DNA of 64,000 nt, taken from IMG/VR virus record IMGVR_UViG_3300035661_003606, positions 1-64,000 of that record; one strand, 5' to 3'. This DNA comes from a virus. The notes under the pieces were generated by a model. It did no database searches. It was given only the letters and a program-made list of their open reading frames with translations, and was not told the origin of the DNA. This document shows, piece after piece, positions 60,544-64,000 of this stretch. Positions within the stretch are counted from its first letter, which is position 1, and the number at the start of each line of letters is the position of its first letter. A program made the translations under genes and the position numbers.

Positions 60544-61061
60544 TAGTGTTAGCTTTGGATGTTTCTTCTGTTAGTACTGGTTGGGCATGTTTAACTGATT
60601 TAAAGTCTAAAAAGATGTCTCCAGTGGCCAAAATAAAAGATTTTGGTTGTATTTCTCCTAAGTCTGACTTGGCCACTGAGAGACTGATAATGTTTGAGAG
60701 TCAGTTAAAGAATTTGATATATGAAATAAAGCCCGACTTATGTGTAATAGAGGATTTAAATCATTTAAGAAACATGAACGTGGTTAAGGTGCTGGCTTCG
60801 TTTCTGGGAGTGGCAAAGAAGATATGTTATGAGTATCATAAGACGGAGCCTCTCTTAATTCGCAGAACCCATGTTCTTAAGCAGACAATGGGGAATGGAG
60901 ATGCGTCAAAGGAAGATGTTGTCAAGTATATTGAGGATTTTTTTGATGTTATCCTCCCTAAGGAGGGAACAGAAGACATAGCCGATGCTATTTTGACGGG
61001 CTATTGTTACATTTTAGAAAGTAGGCTTCATATAGAAGGAGGGGAGGATGGCAAAAAATAA
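60540..61061 (+). CDS. ruvC: RuvC-like Holliday junction resolvase
   Basis: 173 aa, the usual RuvC length. Asp7 in LALDVSSVSTGWA, Glu71 in CVIEDLNHL and EDIADAILTGYCY at the C-terminus give the RNase H-fold acidic cluster. It cuts four-way junctions formed by RecA. Overlaps SSB and RecA genes. Confidence 0.85.
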   Translation: MIVLALDVSSVSTGWACLTDLKSKKMSPVAKIKDFGCISPKSDLATERLIMFESQLKNLIYEIKPDLCVIEDLNHLRNMNVVKVLASFLGVAKKICYEYHKTEPLLIRRTHVLKQTMGNGDASKEDVVKYIEDFFDVILPKEGTEDIADAILTGYCYILESRLHIEGGEDGKK

Positions 61062-62181
61062 AGAATCCAATCCATTTGCAGATGAGCAACGAGCTGGCAT
61101 ATTGAAGAAGTTTTTTGCCGAAGCTGCCTGGAATGAAGATAGAGACGCAAAGATAACGGTCATCCCCACTTCCTCGTTTGCTCTTAATTATATTTTGGGT
61201 ATTGGGGGGATTCCGTTAGGTCGCATAGTTCAGTTAGCCGGAGCAGAGTCTTCGGGTAAAACAACGTTATGCATGGACCTAATGAAGAGAGCGGAGGATT
61301 TGGGATATAGTTTTTTGTTCTTTGATGCGGAACAGACTTATAGTGCTGAACTAGCCTCTAGAATGGGTATTAGAACCCCGCCATCGGAATATATGGTGAA
61401 GGAATCTAGGGCAGCGGTTATTTGGTCTAAGCTTATAGGCCCGCACAAAGGTCTTAAAAAACAAGAGGGGATATTATGTCCAGACAGTGAAATAGGGCAT
61501 TACTTCCTAAAAGAAAAGAATTTAAAACTAGTCTTTATAGATAGTCTTAACTCTCTAGTGGTCCCGAGAATAGAAAATTCAGACTTAGAAACCCAGCAGG
61601 TGGGAGCATTGTCGGCTTTTCTATCTCAAAATCTCCCCTTATTAGTTCCTAAGTTGGCTTTTGCAGGGGTTACCTTAGTGGGGATTCAGCAACTAAGAAG
61701 TAAGATAGGGGTTTCATATGGAGACCCTACAACCACGTCAGGGGGGAGAGCCTGGAAGCACGACGTATCTGTATCAATTAATCTTACACCTAGTGAGTCC
61801 AAAGATTGTAAAATTTTAGATGGCGAGGGTGCAGTTGTAGGTACCTCAGTTACGGCGTATATTTCTAAGTCTAAAGTATCTAGACCATATATGAAAGGTC
61901 AGTATAAGGTAATATTTGGACAGGGGATAATTGAACCCGAGCGTGAAGTTTTTGACATTGCATTACGTCGGAAGGTGATTACCAAGCCTAATAACGTGAC
62001 GTATGAGTTTGAGGGGACAACTTGGCGTGGCGAAAAAGCTGTTCTTGCCGCTATTGCCGCAGACGAATCTCTGCGCGACAAGTTGATAGCAAGTATATAT
62101 GCTCGTCGATATGAAATATTGGATGATGAGCGCGATCCTGCTCCCCCGGCAGGAATGATTTCAGATGATCAAGATATTTAA
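61048..62181 (+). CDS. recA: RecA/UvsX recombinase
   Basis: 377 aa. Walker A GAESSGKT (65-72), FFDAEQT, Walker B LVFIDSLNSLV, the L2-like region RSKIGVSYGDPTTTSGGRAW and C-terminal region match RecA. It forms filaments on ssDNA and drives strand exchange. GGAGGGGAGG site inside the ruvC gene. Confidence 0.9.
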   Translation: MAKNKESNPFADEQRAGILKKFFAEAAWNEDRDAKITVIPTSSFALNYILGIGGIPLGRIVQLAGAESSGKTTLCMDLMKRAEDLGYSFLFFDAEQTYSAELASRMGIRTPPSEYMVKESRAAVIWSKLIGPHKGLKKQEGILCPDSEIGHYFLKEKNLKLVFIDSLNSLVVPRIENSDLETQQVGALSAFLSQNLPLLVPKLAFAGVTLVGIQQLRSKIGVSYGDPTTTSGGRAWKHDVSVSINLTPSESKDCKILDGEGAVVGTSVTAYISKSKVSRPYMKGQYKVIFGQGIIEPEREVFDIALRRKVITKPNNVTYEFEGTTWRGEKAVLAAIAADESLRDKLIASIYARRYEILDDERDPAPPAGMISDDQDI

Positions 62182-62198
62182 AATTAGGAGGAGATAAG

Positions 62199-62618
62199 AT
62201 GTTGACGACTTGCAATAAATGTGGCTCACAGAAGGAAGTAAAGCTTAGGAAGAGTGACAATGTACCGGTGTGTGTGGAGTGTGGGACAGTAGTGAACTTG
62301 TCTCAAATGATGATTAATAGTATGAAAATGAGCAATGACTATATCACAATATCAGATAATAAAATTCCATTTGGATGCAAGTGTGATAAGTGTGGGGCAA
62401 TTGCTGAGTTGATTCTTAACCCTGGTTCTAATGAGGCGGAGTGCACGGTTTGTCATCAAACTATGAACATTACTCCTTTTATGATAAAGGCCCTTCAAAT
62501 TGCCGGACATTATCGTCCGTCTAGGGAGGCACCGGTAACGCTTGACGAGAAAGAGGAGACAAATGTGTCTGAGTCCGATAAGCAGATTAGTAGCGATGTG
62601 CCACGCGAACCTAAGTAA
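62199..62618 (+). CDS. Double zinc-ribbon protein
   Basis: 139 aa. Two CxxC pairs in each of two repeats (CNKCGSQ and CVECGTVV; CDKCGAIAEL and CTVCHQTM), each followed by a similar NLSQMMINSMKM or NITPFMIKALQI helix, so it is an internal duplication. Sits before and overlaps the primase Toprim gene and might be its zinc-binding accessory. AGGAGGAG site. Confidence 0.65.
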   Translation: MLTTCNKCGSQKEVKLRKSDNVPVCVECGTVVNLSQMMINSMKMSNDYITISDNKIPFGCKCDKCGAIAELILNPGSNEAECTVCHQTMNITPFMIKALQIAGHYRPSREAPVTLDEKEETNVSESDKQISSDVPREPK

Positions 62619-63384
62619 CACCCACAGAGAGTACTTTAGGGGACGTGGTTATAGTGACGATGCCCTGGAGTCTTTTGGTATTGGTACTTTTCCTTTGGGA
62701 TTAGTCGTCTCTGCTTTTAATTGTAATGAGTTAATAAGTCTGAAAATTATACATGCTTCTAGGGCTGGATATATGTCCTATTACTCAGAATTTAGTGATA
62801 GGATTATTATTCCGGTCCACGATGCGTATGGTCAACCAGTTGGTATAACCGGCAGGCTTATTGCAGAAAATCCTAATAGAGGGAAGTATTACAATAGTGA
62901 TTATCCTAAGGCTTCTACTCTTTTTAACCTGCATAGAGCGAAGCAGGAAATATTAAAGGCTGGGTATGTTGTAGTGGTGGAGGGGAACTTAGACGTTGTT
63001 GCGATGTGGGATGCTGGGATTAGGAACGTAGTGGCATGTACTGGAGCCTTTATTACGCCCAAGCAAATTAGAAAACTTCTGAGATATACTGATAAAGTTC
63101 TAGTGGCTACCGATAATGATAATGCTGGTCATATGTCTTATACGAAATTTTTAAAGAATTCGGCTTACTATATTAAGAATGGGGAGCTTAGTGCTATTAG
63201 GATTATTCCTCCATTCGGGCTTAAAGACCCCGATGATTTTATTAGAAAATATGGGGCTAAAACCTGTAGAGAATGGGTGGCGGCAGGAGCCAAGCATTTG
63301 ATGGACGTAAGTAATAAGGGCAATTCTATAAGCTTTAAAGGAGTTTGGAATGGCTGTGGACAGGAAGAAGTCGGGGGTCAGTAA
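62563..63384 (+). CDS. dnaG: DNA primase catalytic (Toprim) part
   Basis: 273 aa from ATG 62563 (GAGGAG 4 bp upstream), overlapping the previous gene. FRGRGYSDDALESFGIG, FSDRIIIPVHDAYGQPVGIT, GRLI, VVVVEGNLDVVAMW and VATDNDNAGH are DnaG core motifs, including the Toprim Glu and the DND. The zinc finger is at 40548, so primase function is split over two genes. It lacks the helicase-binding C-terminal domain. Confidence 0.85.
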   Translation: MCLSPISRLVAMCHANLSNTHREYFRGRGYSDDALESFGIGTFPLGLVVSAFNCNELISLKIIHASRAGYMSYYSEFSDRIIIPVHDAYGQPVGITGRLIAENPNRGKYYNSDYPKASTLFNLHRAKQEILKAGYVVVVEGNLDVVAMWDAGIRNVVACTGAFITPKQIRKLLRYTDKVLVATDNDNAGHMSYTKFLKNSAYYIKNGELSAIRIIPPFGLKDPDDFIRKYGAKTCREWVAAGAKHLMDVSNKGNSISFKGVWNGCGQEEVGGQ

Positions 63385-63949
63385 GCGCTATCAATACAAA
63401 TTTAGAGAAATACCAGTAGAGTCCATGGATGTTTTTTCTGAGGATATGGCTCTTCACAATAAAGAAAATATATCTAGTGCACAGAAGCAGAAACAGAAGG
63501 CGAACATTCTAGAAGCTATATTCAATATTGCGGATGAGCAACTAACCCAAAGACAGAAAGACATACTGTATTGCAGGTATGTTTTAGGTATGACTCAGGT
63601 AGAGATAGGAAAAAAATTAGGTATTACGCAAAGTTGCGTTTCTCTTCAGATTAATGGCATTCCAAATTATACTTATAATAAAATTCATGGGGGAGTTTTA
63701 CCTAAGCTTAGAAAGATGTGTATCAATGAGGCAGCTATTGCCTCTGGCTCTGCAACAAGTGAAGAGGTAGACGTTCTACTGAAGACCATAAAAAGTAGAA
63801 TTAAAAAATCTCATCCAGACTACTCCGATTTAGAATTAGCTAAGAAGGCCGTAGAGAGTTTTTCTAATATGAGCAAGATACTGGACTTGTTTGAGATGTT
63901 AATAAAAGAAGAAGTTGAACAAGAAGAGGAGGACCTTAATCAGGATTAA
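63350..63949 (+). CDS. Sigma-region-4-like transcription factor
   Basis: 199 aa. LTQRQKDILYCRYVLGMTQV followed by EIGKKLGITQSCVSLQING is a region-4 type helix-turn-helix, here flanked by helices and without a clear region 2, so it may be a regulator or a very diverged sigma. Acidic tail (EEVEQEEEDLNQD). Overlaps the primase gene. Confidence 0.7.
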   Translation: MAVDRKKSGVSKRYQYKFREIPVESMDVFSEDMALHNKENISSAQKQKQKANILEAIFNIADEQLTQRQKDILYCRYVLGMTQVEIGKKLGITQSCVSLQINGIPNYTYNKIHGGVLPKLRKMCINEAAIASGSATSEEVDVLLKTIKSRIKKSHPDYSDLELAKKAVESFSNMSKILDLFEMLIKEEVEQEEEDLNQD

Positions 63950-63954
63950 ATTGG

Positions 63955-63995
63955 CAGCCTGATGTACTTCCACGGTTAAAACTAGGAGCTTCATG
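63955..63995 (-). repeat. Dispersed hairpin repeat, copy D
   Basis: Minus strand: AAGCTCCTAGTTTTAACCGT, then GGAAGTACATCAGGC. Closest to copy A in the 3' half and to copy C in the 5' half. Six bases after the stop of the last gene, continuing to the window edge. Confidence 0.55.
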
Positions 63996-64000
63996 AATGG

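Overview
The window is a stretch of a large tailed-phage genome (jumbo or huge phage class). The genes are dense, mostly short, and almost all on the + strand, with ATGA, GTGA, TGATG or TAATG stop/start overlaps and strong AGGAGG-type ribosome binding sites. There is no rRNA or recognisable tRNA. A phage-type replication and recombination set (DnaE, split DnaG, RecA, SSB, RuvC, SbcCD, UDG) sits beside host-derived accessory genes (ClpP, ribosomal protein bS21, trigger factor, topoisomerase IB, MoxR/VWA pairs). The host cannot be named from the sequence. All three stop codons are used, so the standard bacterial code applies.

Layout. 0-6 kb: the end of an RNA ligase, many small genes (zinc ribbons and members of a Cys-rich family that recurs four times in the window), a metallophosphoesterase, ClpP and a membrane-anchored lytic transglycosylase. 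6-14 kb: a nucleotidyltransferase, a Cdc48/FtsH-like AAA+ ATPase, and the first MoxR ATPase plus HExxH/VWA pair. 14-19.4 kb: a GC-richer island of tandem RCC1 beta-propeller genes, with a decayed copy and a one-repeat copy. 19.4-30 kb: a hexapeptide-repeat protein, another AAA ATPase, the second MoxR/VWA pair, a candidate radical-SAM-like protein, nucleases and a zinc-finger/YfbR-like HD fusion. 30.4-31.1 kb: the only two minus-strand genes, with their own promoter. 31-36 kb: FtsK-like ATPase, sigma factor, PIN-PhoH. 36.2-36.6 kb: a 401-bp intergenic region with alternating GC, pure AT and six iterons at exact 14-bp spacing, a candidate replication origin or partition site. 36.6-40 kb: the third MoxR/VWA pair. 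40-46 kb: bS21, primase zinc finger, SbcD, SbcC, Cas4/RecB-like nuclease. 46-54 kb: a 1066-aa unknown protein, a CCA/PAP-like nucleotidyltransferase, topoisomerase IB with an HEQAH-bearing tail, UDG and trigger factor. 54.5-64 kb: DnaE in three reading frames, an HU-like protein, a UvsY-like candidate, SSB, RuvC, RecA, primase Toprim domain and a sigma-region-4-like protein.

How the genes fit together. The right half supplies replication, recombination and transcription control. Six sites there share one promoter, TTGACTTTT-N13/14-TATATT. bS21, trigger factor and ClpP point to control of host translation, folding and proteolysis. Three diverged MoxR/VWA modules plus a Cdc48-like ATPase imply heavy investment in AAA+-driven remodelling.

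The most notable items are the three MoxR/VWA modules, the candidate iteron origin, the uniform promoter set, the RCC1 array with codon-level hypervariable sites, the DnaE gene interrupted by an in-frame TAA at a conserved Glu, the phage trigger factor, and the four-member Cys-rich family.
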